NCBI GenBank assembly: GCA_947374505.1
Contig: CANCCE010000010.1
Location: 1 to 26,580, forward strand
DNA: 26,580 bases
From: Comamonadaceae bacterium
GTDB lineage: Bacteria; Pseudomonadota; Gammaproteobacteria; Burkholderiales; Burkholderiaceae_C
Direction of reading: 5' to 3'
The stretch's first letter is position 1. Every line of letters starts with the position of its first letter. The notes under the pieces are model-generated. The model searched no databases and was not told the origin of the DNA. It worked only from the letters and a program-made list of their open reading frames with translations. The position numbers and the translations under genes were made by a program. Below, in pieces: positions 15,809 through 23,245 of the stretch.

Positions 15809-17276
15809 TGCGGTCTCCTGCTGGTGTACCGGGCCCTGGCTTGGCTCCCTGCAGCCGGTTGTCTATAAAAAATTCACGCCGGGTCGGTGGCAACACAGCG
15901 TCGGTCGGTAAGCTTGGCGCGGCCTGCGTTGCCTGCACCAAGCGGGCACGCACCACCACCACGAGTTCTGTCAGATCGGCCACAAATTGGTTGCTGCGAA
16001 ACAGCGCCCCCAAAATGGGGATCTCACCCAGGATCGGAAAAGCGTTCCGGTTGGCAGTGGTGCTGTTGCGCACCAGTCCGCCGATGACCAAACTCTGTCC
16101 ATCCTGCAGCTGCACGGTGGTGGCGACCCGGCGCGTTGTGAAGGCAGGCAGTAATGTGGCCCCGGTCTTGACGGATTCTTTGGAGATTTCAGACACCTCG
16201 GGTGCCACTTTCAGACTGATGCGGCCACCGTCCAAAACGGTTGGCAAAAATTTAAGCCCGACGCCAAACTCACGCTCTTGCAGTGTCACGGCGGTGCCGC
16301 CAGTGCCCACCGATTGCGTGATGGGGATGAAGACCTTGCCGCCTACCAGAAAGCTGCCTTCCTGACCGCTCATCGCAACGATGGTGGGTTCGGCCAAGAT
16401 ACGCACCAGGCCATCCTGCTTTTCGGCTTCGAGGTTGATGGCGTTGCCATTGCTGAACAGCAGGCTAGCCGTCGCACCACCACCGCCCAAAAAGCTGGAC
16501 AAAACATTCCAGCGAATGTCACCGCCGCCTGCGGCCTGAACCTGCAGGCCCAGCTTGTCCAGCAGCGACTTCGAGACCTCGGCAATGCGCACGTCCAGCA
16601 TCACTTGTTGCGCGTCGCGAATGCGTAGCAAGTTGATGACCTGCGACTGACCGCTGGCACCACTTGAACTACTGCCACCGGTTGCGGGGCCGGCCGAAGG
16701 TTGGGCCATCGCAGCACTGATCCCACTTGCGGCCGATCCGCCTGCGCTGCCGGCGAGGTAGCGGTTCAACTGCCGTGTGTAGGCTTGAGCCAGTTGCAAT
16801 GCCGCGTCTGCCGCTCCGATATCGGCCACGCTGCCGCGCAGCACCACCGAACCAGAGGCCAGCGTCAGCTCAATGTCCGTTTCTCTTGGAAGGGCTGTTT
16901 TTAGCGACTCCACCAAGGGCGCTAAATCCGCACCGACTTTGACGGTGAGTGAGACTGGGGGGCCACTTTGACGCCACAGCAGAAAGTTGGTCGTACCGAC
17001 AGATTTTCCCAAAACATACAACTCCGAGCGCGAGATCAGTCGGTAGTCAGCCACCCTTGGGTCACCGACTACCACGCGGCTGACAGGCTCTGGCAGCGGG
17101 AGCACCACAACGTGTCCGACGACGGCACGCATCTCGTCTTGCCACAGAATTTTCGGAGTCGCAGGAGGCCGTAAATCTGCCGCATTGGCGGCAGGTAAAA
17201 GACCAAGCCGCCAGCCCACCAAGCCGACTGCAACGACGGCTAAGACCGTAGCGGCGGCTCGCTTCATTGGCGTCAC
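15795..17276 (-). CDS. cpaC: Tad pilus outer-membrane secretin CpaC/RcpA
   Basis: A 493-residue secretin that forms the outer-membrane channel for the Flp pilus. A signal-anchor/signal peptide (ATVLAVVAVGLVGWRLGLLP) leads to the pilus-type N-terminal domain with VVVGDPRVADYRLISRSELYVLGKSVGTTNFLLW, then a BON-like stretch (TLASGSVVLRGSVADIGAAD), a Gly/Ser-rich linker near 180-215 and the secretin core, including VMLDVRIAEVSKSLLDKLG, LAEPTIVAMSGQEGSFLVGG and the C-terminal QDGQSLVIGGLVRNSTT with FPILGEIPILGALFRS. The start is GTG at 17276 with GGGAG six bases upstream, overlapping the cpaB stop (GTGA); the ATG three codons later has no such site. Confidence 0.95.
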   Translation of the reverse strand: MTPMKRAAATVLAVVAVGLVGWRLGLLPAANAADLRPPATPKILWQDEMRAVVGHVVVLPLPEPVSRVVVGDPRVADYRLISRSELYVLGKSVGTTNFLLWRQSGPPVSLTVKVGADLAPLVESLKTALPRETDIELTLASGSVVLRGSVADIGAADAALQLAQAYTRQLNRYLAGSAGGSAASGISAAMAQPSAGPATGGSSSSGASGQSQVINLLRIRDAQQVMLDVRIAEVSKSLLDKLGLQVQAAGGGDIRWNVLSSFLGGGGATASLLFSNGNAINLEAEKQDGLVRILAEPTIVAMSGQEGSFLVGGKVFIPITQSVGTGGTAVTLQEREFGVGLKFLPTVLDGGRISLKVAPEVSEISKESVKTGATLLPAFTTRRVATTVQLQDGQSLVIGGLVRNSTTANRNAFPILGEIPILGALFRSNQFVADLTELVVVVRARLVQATQAAPSLPTDAVLPPTRREFFIDNRLQGAKPGPGTPAGDRNANP

Positions 17277-18100
17277 AACTCACTCCCGACACCGCGTTGA
17301 ATACCGCGATATTCTTCGACGCCACTGGGCGTCTGTCGGGCGACGGGTGCTGCCCGGGCACCCATTGAGGTCGCTGGCGTTGCCGCAGCATTTAAGTTGG
17401 GGCCGCCTGTGCGAGCGGTTTCATGCATCAGGTCATCCAGCCGTGTCCCGGCTGACGTCAGTTGCGCCCGGTCCAGTTCGTTGCGCAATGCCAGCGACAA
17501 GCTGCCCACGCTACGGGCCAAGTCAAGCCGCTCTGATTCCGCAGGCGTGAGCTCCAGGGTGACAGCATTCACGACCTTGGGCTTGGCCGGATCGGCAGCG
17601 GTTTCTTGTGCCACAGCCAAGACCTTGACGCGGTTTAAAACGATCTTTGAAAATGGTTCGTTGCGTGCGTCGCGTGCGCTCACCAACACATCGACGTAGC
17701 TGCCCGGCAATGCAAAACCGGCCACGCCGATCACGTCGTTGACACGCACCGTGATGGCGCGCTTGCCGGGCTCCAGCGTGGCGGACAGTCCGCCCTTGAC
17801 ATCTACCGGCGCCAGGCGCGATTCAAGAATCGGTTCGCCGGGCACCAAGGACTGTCGGGTCACGCGGCCGACGACTTTCTCAGGACTGTCAAAGCCGCCC
17901 TGCGGTGCAGTTTGGCCAGGCCACTGTAAAACCCGCAGGTTGTTGGTCGCCAGCGGCATGCCCGCATCGACAACGCTGGTCGCGACCACCACCCGTGGCC
18001 CAGTCTTTGACGTACCACCCACGCCTACCCAGCGCGCCACCAGAAAGACGGCGACCGCCCCGATCAGCAAGGCGATAGAAATCAGCACGGAGGGTTTCAA
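17273..18100 (-). CDS. cpaB: Flp pilus assembly protein CpaB/RcpC
   Basis: A 275-residue periplasmic protein with an N-terminal membrane anchor (VLISIALLIGAVAVFLVARWVG) and an SAF domain (VVVATSVVDAGMPLATNNLRVLQWP), then KRAITVRVNDVIGVAGFALPGSYVDVLVS, the signature of the RcpC/CpaB family. These proteins interact with the secretin and affect pilin modification or pilus stability. The start is TTG at 18100, chosen because AGGTGG sits six bases upstream and the next residues form the anchor. The C-terminus is Ala-rich and overlaps cpaC by four bases. It follows flp by 36 bases. Confidence 0.92.
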   Translation of the reverse strand: MKPSVLISIALLIGAVAVFLVARWVGVGGTSKTGPRVVVATSVVDAGMPLATNNLRVLQWPGQTAPQGGFDSPEKVVGRVTRQSLVPGEPILESRLAPVDVKGGLSATLEPGKRAITVRVNDVIGVAGFALPGSYVDVLVSARDARNEPFSKIVLNRVKVLAVAQETAADPAKPKVVNAVTLELTPAESERLDLARSVGSLSLALRNELDRAQLTSAGTRLDDLMHETARTGGPNLNAAATPATSMGARAAPVARQTPSGVEEYRGIQRGVGSEL

Positions 18101-18106
18101 TTGAAT

Positions 18107-18112
18107 CCACCT
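18107..18112 (-). promoter_or_regulatory. Shine-Dalgarno that fixes the TTG start of cpaB
   Basis: On the minus strand AGGTGG ends six bases before the TTG at 18100. There is no in-frame ATG near the membrane anchor. Confidence 0.6.
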
Positions 18113-18129
18113 GAGCTGGTTCCTAAGCC

Positions 18130-18145
18130 AACAAGCTCACTTGTT
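18130..18145 (-). repeat. Inverted repeat spanning the flp stop codon
   Basis: AACAAG, four bases and CTTGTT form a six-base perfect stem with the TGA stop of flp within the loop. It has no U-tract after it, so it is not a standard terminator. It may stabilise or partly attenuate the abundant pilin message before cpaB. Confidence 0.5.
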
Positions 18146-18340
18146 CGCGCTGGTCAGGGCATCTTTGATCTTCGTGAAGGTGACCCCGAGCTCAACCCCC
18201 AAAGCGGTCAGTACGACCACCAAAACGACTGCGATGAGCGCGGCAATCAAAGCGTATTCAATCATCGTGACGCCTTGCTGGCGTTTGCTGACACGGCTCA
18301 GATGACGCTTGCATGCCAAGGTGGTGAGATATGTTTTCAT
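18137..18340 (-). CDS. flp: Flp type IVb pilin
   Basis: A 67-residue prepilin, the main subunit of the Flp/Tad pilus. A 23-residue basic leader (KRHLSRVSKRQQG) precedes the cleavage point Gly before VTMIEYALIAALIAVVLVVV; Glu and Tyr occupy +5 and +6 of the mature protein, the Flp hallmark. The mature pilin is about 44 residues, mostly one hydrophobic helix, ending in FTKIKDALTSANK. The ATG at 18340 has AAAGG five bases upstream. It is the first gene of the operon and has a candidate sigma-70 promoter about 80 bases upstream. Confidence 0.95.
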   Translation of the reverse strand: MKTYLTTLACKRHLSRVSKRQQGVTMIEYALIAALIAVVLVVVLTALGVELGVTFTKIKDALTSANK

Positions 18341-18428
18341 ACAAACCTTTCAGGGAGAAATGCGACAACCAAAAGGACAAAAGACCCAAATATTTAAAAG
18401 AACCAAAATCTTTTCTATTTGTGTTTTG

Positions 18429-18457
18429 ATCATCTGGAGAAGCCATTTTCTTGTCAA
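18429..18457 (-). promoter_or_regulatory. Candidate sigma-70 promoter of the tad operon
   Basis: On the minus strand TTGACA (18452-18457) and GATGAT (18429-18434) are separated by 17 bases. The -35 is a perfect consensus match, the -10 four of six. Transcription would start near 18422, leaving an A/T-rich leader of about 80 bases before flp. No sigma-54 element was seen in 18341-18538. Confidence 0.5.
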
Positions 18458-18538
18458 TGGCGGTGCGCATGTCTTTGGTGAGTAGATGTAGCCAAAGGCC
18501 ACTACTTGTAAGCTTGGTAACAACCGGAGTGCTGTTTT

Positions 18539-20194
18539 TCAGCGCCGGCAAGCGCGCGTGATGTCCATCGCAGGCTGGTAGGTACCTGTCGTCACATCGG
18601 CGCTGCCAAGCAGGGTATGAAACCAGTTGTCGTGCGACCAAGGTTTGGACTGTTGGATTCGCAGGCAAGCATCATCGACAGCCCAGTACTGGCGCATGGT
18701 CGGTGAGACCCACAAGGCCATGGGCACATGGGTCTGTTCTTGAGGTGCCATTTTGTAGGGCATGCCGTGCAGATAAATGCCCTTTTCCCCAAGCGATTCA
18801 CCATGGTCTGACACGTACCACAGCGCTGTGGGTTGATGTTGCAGTTTCAGCCAAGCGATCACTTGACCGAGGAAGTCGTCGGTGTAGGCAATGCTGTTGT
18901 CATAGGCGTTCATCAGTGCCCTCGCGTTACACGACGATAAAGCGTTGCTGGTGCATTCCGGTAAAAAAATCTTTTTGTCGGGCGGTGAGCGCTTGTAATA
19001 AGCGGGTCCGTGGCTGCCCATTTGATGCATCACCAGCACGGTGCCTCGGGCCCGGCGCTCGGGTGTCAGTCGGGTCAGGCGCTCAGACAGACCGTCCAGC
19101 ATGATTTCATCCCAGCACTCGCCTGTTGCACACAAAAAAGGGTGCTTGAGATGGCTGGTGTTGATGTGGGCGATGCGGTCGCAGACACCTTTGCAGCCGG
19201 ATTGGTTGTCCAGCCAAAGCACTGCCCAGCCAGCTTTGTACAGCACGTCCAGCAAAGATTCGTAGTTCATCTTGCGTTTGGCGTTGGCTCTGCGGTCTTG
19301 GTGTGAAAACATGCAGGGCACGGAAATTTCCGTGTTGGTACCGCATGACTGGACTCGACTGAAATAGTACAAATCCCCCTGGGCTTGTAAAGCTTGCATC
19401 TGCGGCGTGGTGGCGCGCGGATAACCGGCTACGCCAAAGTTGGCGGCGCGGGCTGTTTCGCCCACGACCAGGACCAGTAGCGGTGCTGCTTTGGCATCGG
19501 GCAAGCGAGCGCTGGCGTCGTCACCAATAGCTTGCAGCGGTTGCTGGCGCTGTGCCTGAGCGTTCTGGGCCAAGCGGCCCACCGCATAAACGCTGTTCAA
19601 TGGATTGACCATGTAGCGCAGGTTGGGGTGGTTGCGCATCAGTGATGCGAGGTCTTGGAAGACCAGCAAAAGCAGAACGGTGGTGAGCACGCTGCCCAGC
19701 ACAACCGCACCAAGTTGATGCGTCCAACGCTGCCAGCCGATGCCAGCCCGAGGCTGTAAACGCCACCACCAAAGCCCCGGCATGCCCGCGCCTATGAGCA
19801 TGGTCAACAGCAAAGTGAGAGACAGCAGATCTCTCACTTCGGCGGTATTGGTTTGCATCGCGTTGGCGACCATGGTCGGGTCGATGACAACGCCGTACAT
19901 GGCCATGAAATAGCTGGCGGTCATGCTCAAGACGAGCAGCAAAACCCCAACAGGTTTGCGCCACCAAGGCCATATGACCAGATTCACAAAGACCCACAGG
20001 AGCAGCGTCAAGGCGGCCCAGATGCCGATCACACCGGTATAGGCGCGCAGGCTGTTGACTTCAGGTAACTGCGACAAGGCCCACCAAAATGGCACATTGC
20101 CGAGGGTGCTCAGGGCCAGAGCCAGCCCGGCGCTCACGGCCCAAGGGTGCCGGCCTTGCAAAGCGGCGCCAGGCCTCAACCACTTCAAAATCAT
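18539..20194 (-). CDS. eptA: Phosphoethanolamine-lipid A transferase (EptA type)
   Basis: An inner-membrane enzyme of 551 residues that moves phosphoethanolamine from phosphatidylethanolamine to lipid A; members lower the affinity for cationic peptides and polymyxins. Five N-terminal membrane helices (residues to about 190) precede the periplasmic sulfatase-like domain: VGETARAANFGVAGYPR with the metal-binding Glu (246), SCGTNTEISVPCMFS with the predicted nucleophile Thr288, LDNQSGCKGVC, MHQMGSHGPAYYKR and SDHGESLGEKGIYLHG, the last giving the Asp/His zinc ligands. Cysteine pairs match the EptA/MCR disulfide pattern. I start at the ATG at 20194; a GTG at 20221 would add nine residues. It lies alone between a response-regulator terminator and flp. 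No PmrAB genes are present. Confidence 0.93.
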   Translation of the reverse strand: MILKWLRPGAALQGRHPWAVSAGLALALSTLGNVPFWWALSQLPEVNSLRAYTGVIGIWAALTLLLWVFVNLVIWPWWRKPVGVLLLVLSMTASYFMAMYGVVIDPTMVANAMQTNTAEVRDLLSLTLLLTMLIGAGMPGLWWWRLQPRAGIGWQRWTHQLGAVVLGSVLTTVLLLLVFQDLASLMRNHPNLRYMVNPLNSVYAVGRLAQNAQAQRQQPLQAIGDDASARLPDAKAAPLLVLVVGETARAANFGVAGYPRATTPQMQALQAQGDLYYFSRVQSCGTNTEISVPCMFSHQDRRANAKRKMNYESLLDVLYKAGWAVLWLDNQSGCKGVCDRIAHINTSHLKHPFLCATGECWDEIMLDGLSERLTRLTPERRARGTVLVMHQMGSHGPAYYKRSPPDKKIFLPECTSNALSSCNARALMNAYDNSIAYTDDFLGQVIAWLKLQHQPTALWYVSDHGESLGEKGIYLHGMPYKMAPQEQTHVPMALWVSPTMRQYWAVDDACLRIQQSKPWSHDNWFHTLLGSADVTTGTYQPAMDITRACRR

Positions 20195-20421
20195 GAGGAT
20201 GCATCCCGCACTCTCGTGCACAAAAGGGCGATGCTATCAGATCAACTATTTAATAAAAAGATAAAGTCTTAACGAAATTGTCACTTTGTCATTAACAAAA
20301 AGGATGGCAGCTATCTTGCTGCTCGCGATGGGTCTCAAATTGAAACAGTCAGGTCATTTCTACTTTTTGTTGCAATTTAAGTCGATTGACTTTTAAGCCC
20401 GACATTGTGGTGAGAGCAACG
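20195..20421. other. A/T-rich intergenic region upstream of eptA
   Basis: No gene is seen on either strand. The region is richer in A/T than its surroundings, mainly 20235-20300 and 20355-20395, and should hold the eptA promoter, but I could not pick convincing -35/-10 boxes or a PmrA box. A short inverted repeat, AAGTC-4-GACTT, lies at 20379-20392. Confidence 0.4.
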
Positions 20422-20458
20422 AAAAACCCCTGTCGCTGCAATTGCAGGACGGGGTTTT
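20422..20458 (-). terminator. Intrinsic terminator of the NarL-type regulator gene
   Basis: On the minus strand AAAACCCC, an inner self-complementary part (CTGCAATTGCAG) and GGGGTTTT fold into a long hairpin with two single-base bulges, followed by TTTTT. It lies about 20 bases after the stop of the response regulator and would keep its transcript from entering eptA. Confidence 0.8.
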
Positions 20459-20478
20459 AGATCAGCCTTAATGCTGTT

Positions 20479-21087
20479 TTAGAGCAGGCCTTTGGTCCGC
20501 GCCAAGTGACTGGCTTGGGATCGGCTTTTCACGTTGAGTCTGCGGAACAGGCGCCACAAGTGGACTTTGACGGTGTGCTCGCTGATCTGCAATTCTTCGG
20601 CAATATCGCGGTTGCTCAAACCTCTGTCGAGCATGACCAGCAGCTGTTTTTGTCGCTTAGAGAGCTTTTCAGGGACGCCACCGGCCTCGGCGTCTGGGTC
20701 GTCAACCAGAAATAACCGAAGCGCATTCGTGATTTCAGTCGCGCCGGCTGACTTCTGAATGTAAGCGTCAGCACCCGCTTCAATCGAGAGGTCTTCGTAG
20801 TCCAGTGCTGGAGAGGCCGACAACACCACCAGTGGCACATCAGGGTATTGAAGTTTGAGCTCGCGGACACCGGAAACACCATGCGTATCGGGCAGCTTGA
20901 GGTCAAGGCAGATCAGTTCGGGTGTGCCATGTTTTTGGATGGCGGGGGTGACAGCCGCGACTCGGTCGAGCTCAACAATATTGGCTTTGCTGTTGAGGCG
21001 ACGTATCAGCATGACGACCGCTTCCCTCATGAGGGGATGGTCGTCCACAACAAAAATGCTCATCGGCTTAAGTGTTTCAGTGGTCAT
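20479..21087 (-). CDS. NarL/FixJ-family response regulator
   Basis: A 202-residue two-component response regulator. The receiver domain shows the acidic pair DD at 15-16, the phospho-acceptor Asp62 in CLDLKLPD, a conserved Ser in VVLSAS and Lys in YIQKSAG. A LuxR-type helix-turn-helix follows (residues about 140-202): LSKRQKQLLVMLDRGLSNRDIAEELQ then ISEHTVKVHLWRLFRRL. It should activate or repress genes on phosphorylation by a sensor kinase, but no kinase gene lies nearby, so it is an orphan here. ATG at 21087 lies about 13 bases from a predicted transcription start and has no clear Shine-Dalgarno. A terminator follows. The target genes cannot be read; eptA is the next gene on the same strand. 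Confidence 0.92.
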   Translation of the reverse strand: MTTETLKPMSIFVVDDHPLMREAVVMLIRRLNSKANIVELDRVAAVTPAIQKHGTPELICLDLKLPDTHGVSGVRELKLQYPDVPLVVLSASPALDYEDLSIEAGADAYIQKSAGATEITNALRLFLVDDPDAEAGGVPEKLSKRQKQLLVMLDRGLSNRDIAEELQISEHTVKVHLWRLFRRLNVKSRSQASHLARTKGLL

Positions 21088-21106
21088 GGAAATTTAAATA
21101 GAAGCG

Positions 21107-21134
21107 TTTATAACCGGAGGGATCATAGTGGCAA
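21107..21134 (-). promoter_or_regulatory. Candidate sigma-70 promoter of the response regulator
   Basis: On the minus strand TTGCCA (21129-21134), 16 bases, TATAAA (21107-21112); each hexamer matches five of six consensus bases. The start site would be near 21100, giving a leader of only about 13 bases. Confidence 0.55.
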
Positions 21135-21163
21135 ATGTTAACAGTTGACTTTTGCAGGAAAAG

Positions 21164-21183
21164 CGTAGAACTACGTACATGTA
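21164..21183. repeat. Two adjoining small palindromes upstream of the response regulator promoter
   Basis: CGTAGAACTACG (5-base arms, 2-base spacer) is followed directly by TACATGTA, an 8-base palindrome. They lie 30 to 49 bases upstream of the predicted -35, a usual position for an activator site. A regulator site is suggested by symmetry only. Confidence 0.4.
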
Positions 21184-21231
21184 ATATTTTATTCGACAAC
21201 GACTGGCTATTTGGGTAACATTTTGTGGATA

Positions 21232-22518
21232 TCAGGAGAGTAGGGCCAAGGCGGCGGCCACATCTTCGGTGCTAACACCTTTTAGCGGTTGCCATTCGGC
21301 TTGAATTTCAACCAACGCCTGCAAACCGCGTGTCCGTAGTTGCGTAATGGCTGCCGCCGCGTCACGCGGTGATTCAAAGCTCTGGCTTTGCACTAGCAAA
21401 CGGCCACGGGCATCGACCAGTTTGAAGTAGAAAAGGCCGTCTTTTTCGCGGTACTGCTTGAGAGTTGGTAGCGCGGTTTTGGCTGGCTTGGCGATATGTG
21501 TTTCGGTGCTGCTGCGCAAATTGCGCAGGCCGACATTCTGGCGCAGTGTCGCCATAAAGGGGGTTGCCAAGCCCCTTGCCTTGGCGGCACCGGCTTGCAA
21601 GATATCTTCCAACTTGCCGGGATCGTTGATCAGTGCTTCATAGCTTTCGCGCATGGGTAAGACTTCGCGGTCGATGCGCTCAAACAGCATTTGCTTGGCA
21701 TCGCCCCAGGCAATGCCGTCGGCAAAAGCGGTGCGCAGAGCGGCAGTTTCTTCGGCGCTGGCGAAGGCTTGGAAAATCTCGAAAAGAGCCGAGCCTTCGC
21801 AACTTTTCGCTTCGCCCGGCGCTTTAGAGTCGGTGACAATGCCGGCGATTTGCTTGCGCAACTGCTCGCGCGGCGCAAACAGCGCAATCGTGTTGTCGTA
21901 GCTCTTGCTCATCTTGCGGCCGTCGAGCCCGGGCAGCGTGGCGACTGAGGCTTCAATTGCGGCCTCGGGCAAGACCAGGTGTTCGCCATACAAGTGGTTG
22001 AAGCTCTGAGCGATGTCGCGGGCCATTTCAATGTGCTGAATTTGGTCTCGACCCACCGGCACTTTGTGCGCCTTGAACAGCAAAATATCCGCAGCCATCA
22101 GCACCGGGTACATGAAGAGTCCCGCCGTGACATCGGTGTCCGGATCTTGGCCGCTGGCGGAATTTTTGTCGACCGAGGCTTTGTACGCATGGGCGCGGTT
22201 CAGCACGCCCTTGCCGGTGACGCAGGTCAGCAACCAGCAGAGTTCAGGGATTTCAGGAATGTCGGACTGGCGATAAAACGTCACCCGTTCCGGGTTCAGC
22301 CCTGCGGCCAGCCAAGTGGCGGCGATTTCAAGCGTAGAGCGCTGGATGCGCGCTGGCTCGCCCACCTTGATCAAGGCGTGGTAGTCGGCCAGAAAATAAA
22401 AGCTCTCAGTGCCGGACGCCAAACTGGCCCGAACCGCCGGGCGAATGGCACCGACATAGTTGCCCAGATGGGGCGTGCCCGAAGTGGTGATGCCGGTCAG
22501 GACGCGCAGTGGACTCAT
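21232..22518 (-). CDS. trpS: Tryptophan-tRNA ligase with C-terminal extension
   Basis: Cytoplasmic class I aminoacyl-tRNA synthetase that charges tRNA(Trp). The HIGH-type motif is TPHLGN (residues 15-20), and KMSKS is at 202-206. GRDQIQHIEMARDIA (residues 156-170) and DPDTDVTAGLFMYPVLMAADILL are family marks. The protein is 428 residues, against about 330-400 for usual bacterial TrpS. The extra part, from about residue 346, begins with a linker (AKPAKTALPTLKQY) and then EKDGLFYFKLVDARGRLLVQ and SQSFESPRDAAAAITQLR, which resembles a YegP/DUF1508 repeat (strand-turn-strand-helix). ATG at 22518 follows the M50 protease by 30 bases and lacks a strong Shine-Dalgarno. Confidence 0.96.
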   Translation of the reverse strand: MSPLRVLTGITTSGTPHLGNYVGAIRPAVRASLASGTESFYFLADYHALIKVGEPARIQRSTLEIAATWLAAGLNPERVTFYRQSDIPEIPELCWLLTCVTGKGVLNRAHAYKASVDKNSASGQDPDTDVTAGLFMYPVLMAADILLFKAHKVPVGRDQIQHIEMARDIAQSFNHLYGEHLVLPEAAIEASVATLPGLDGRKMSKSYDNTIALFAPREQLRKQIAGIVTDSKAPGEAKSCEGSALFEIFQAFASAEETAALRTAFADGIAWGDAKQMLFERIDREVLPMRESYEALINDPGKLEDILQAGAAKARGLATPFMATLRQNVGLRNLRSSTETHIAKPAKTALPTLKQYREKDGLFYFKLVDARGRLLVQSQSFESPRDAAAAITQLRTRGLQALVEIQAEWQPLKGVSTEDVAAALALLS

Positions 22519-22548
22519 GAGAACTCAGATTTCAAAAAAAGCATTGGT

Positions 22549-23217
22549 TTAACGCAGCAAGAAGGCCAGCGGTGACAACAGGGTTTGCAGCGCGCTGTAG
22601 GTCAGCGACATCAGCGGTAGCATCCAGAACGAACTGATCACGCCGGTTAGCACCAAACCCATGACGATGAAAAATCCCCAGGGTTCAATCCGCGACACCA
22701 TGTTGGCTTGTCGCCAAGGCAGCAGGCCGACCAAAATACGCCCGCCATCAAGAGGCGGTAAGGGGAACAGGTTGAAGACGCACATGACCACGTTCACCAA
22801 CATCCCGGCGCGGCACATCTCCAGTACAAAGCGCTCGGTGATACCTGCGGACGCAGCACCATAAAACAAAGCACCCCAAATCAACGCTTGAATGAAGTTA
22901 GAGCCGGGACCCGCCAAAGCGACCCAAACCATGTGCTGCTTGGGGTTGCGCAGATGGCCAAATTGCACGGGCACAGGTTTGGCATAGCCAAACAAAAACG
23001 TGCCCGATGTGGCGATGTACAGAACCAGCGGCATGACGATGGTGCCGACCGGGTCGATGTGTTTAAACGGGTTCAGGGTCACCCGCCCCATCGACCAGGC
23101 CGTGTTGTCGCCAAAGTAGTGGGCCACATAGCCGTGGGCCGCCTCGTGCACGGTGATGGCGAAAACCACCGGAATCGCGTAGATGGCGATTGTCTGAATG
23201 AGATTTGCAAAGTCCAT
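22549..23217 (-). CDS. Site-2-type zinc metalloprotease (M50 family)
   Basis: A 222-residue polytopic membrane protease. HEAAH (24-28) is the zinc-binding HExxH in the first membrane helix, and NLFPLPPLDGGR (149-160), with Asp157, supplies the third ligand. WSMGRVTLNPFKHIDPVGTIVMP lies between them, as in the compact M50B/YwhC-like branch. These proteases cut membrane-embedded substrates; no PDZ domain is present, unlike RseP, and the substrate is unknown. ATG at 23217 is preceded by CTGAGACAATCTG three bases upstream, the same motif as before yciO. The neighbours are yciO upstream and trpS downstream. Confidence 0.9.
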   Translation of the reverse strand: MDFANLIQTIAIYAIPVVFAITVHEAAHGYVAHYFGDNTAWSMGRVTLNPFKHIDPVGTIVMPLVLYIATSGTFLFGYAKPVPVQFGHLRNPKQHMVWVALAGPGSNFIQALIWGALFYGAASAGITERFVLEMCRAGMLVNVVMCVFNLFPLPPLDGGRILVGLLPWRQANMVSRIEPWGFFIVMGLVLTGVISSFWMLPLMSLTYSALQTLLSPLAFLLR

Positions 23218-23220
23218 GTT

Positions 23221-23233
23221 CAGATTGTCTCAG
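23221..23233 (-). promoter_or_regulatory. 13-base start-proximal motif before the M50 protease (copy 1)
   Basis: CTGAGACAATCTG on the minus strand, followed by three bases and ATG. It is identical to the copy before yciO. TGA-GACAAT reads as an extended -10 element that would place the RNA start at the A of ATG. Confidence 0.5.
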
Positions 23234-23245
23234 ACACTGGTGGGT

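Noticed and set aside
20195..20300. A PmrA box (CTTAAG-type direct repeat) upstream of eptA.
   Set aside because: Only a single TTAAG half-site is seen, without a second one at the required spacing.
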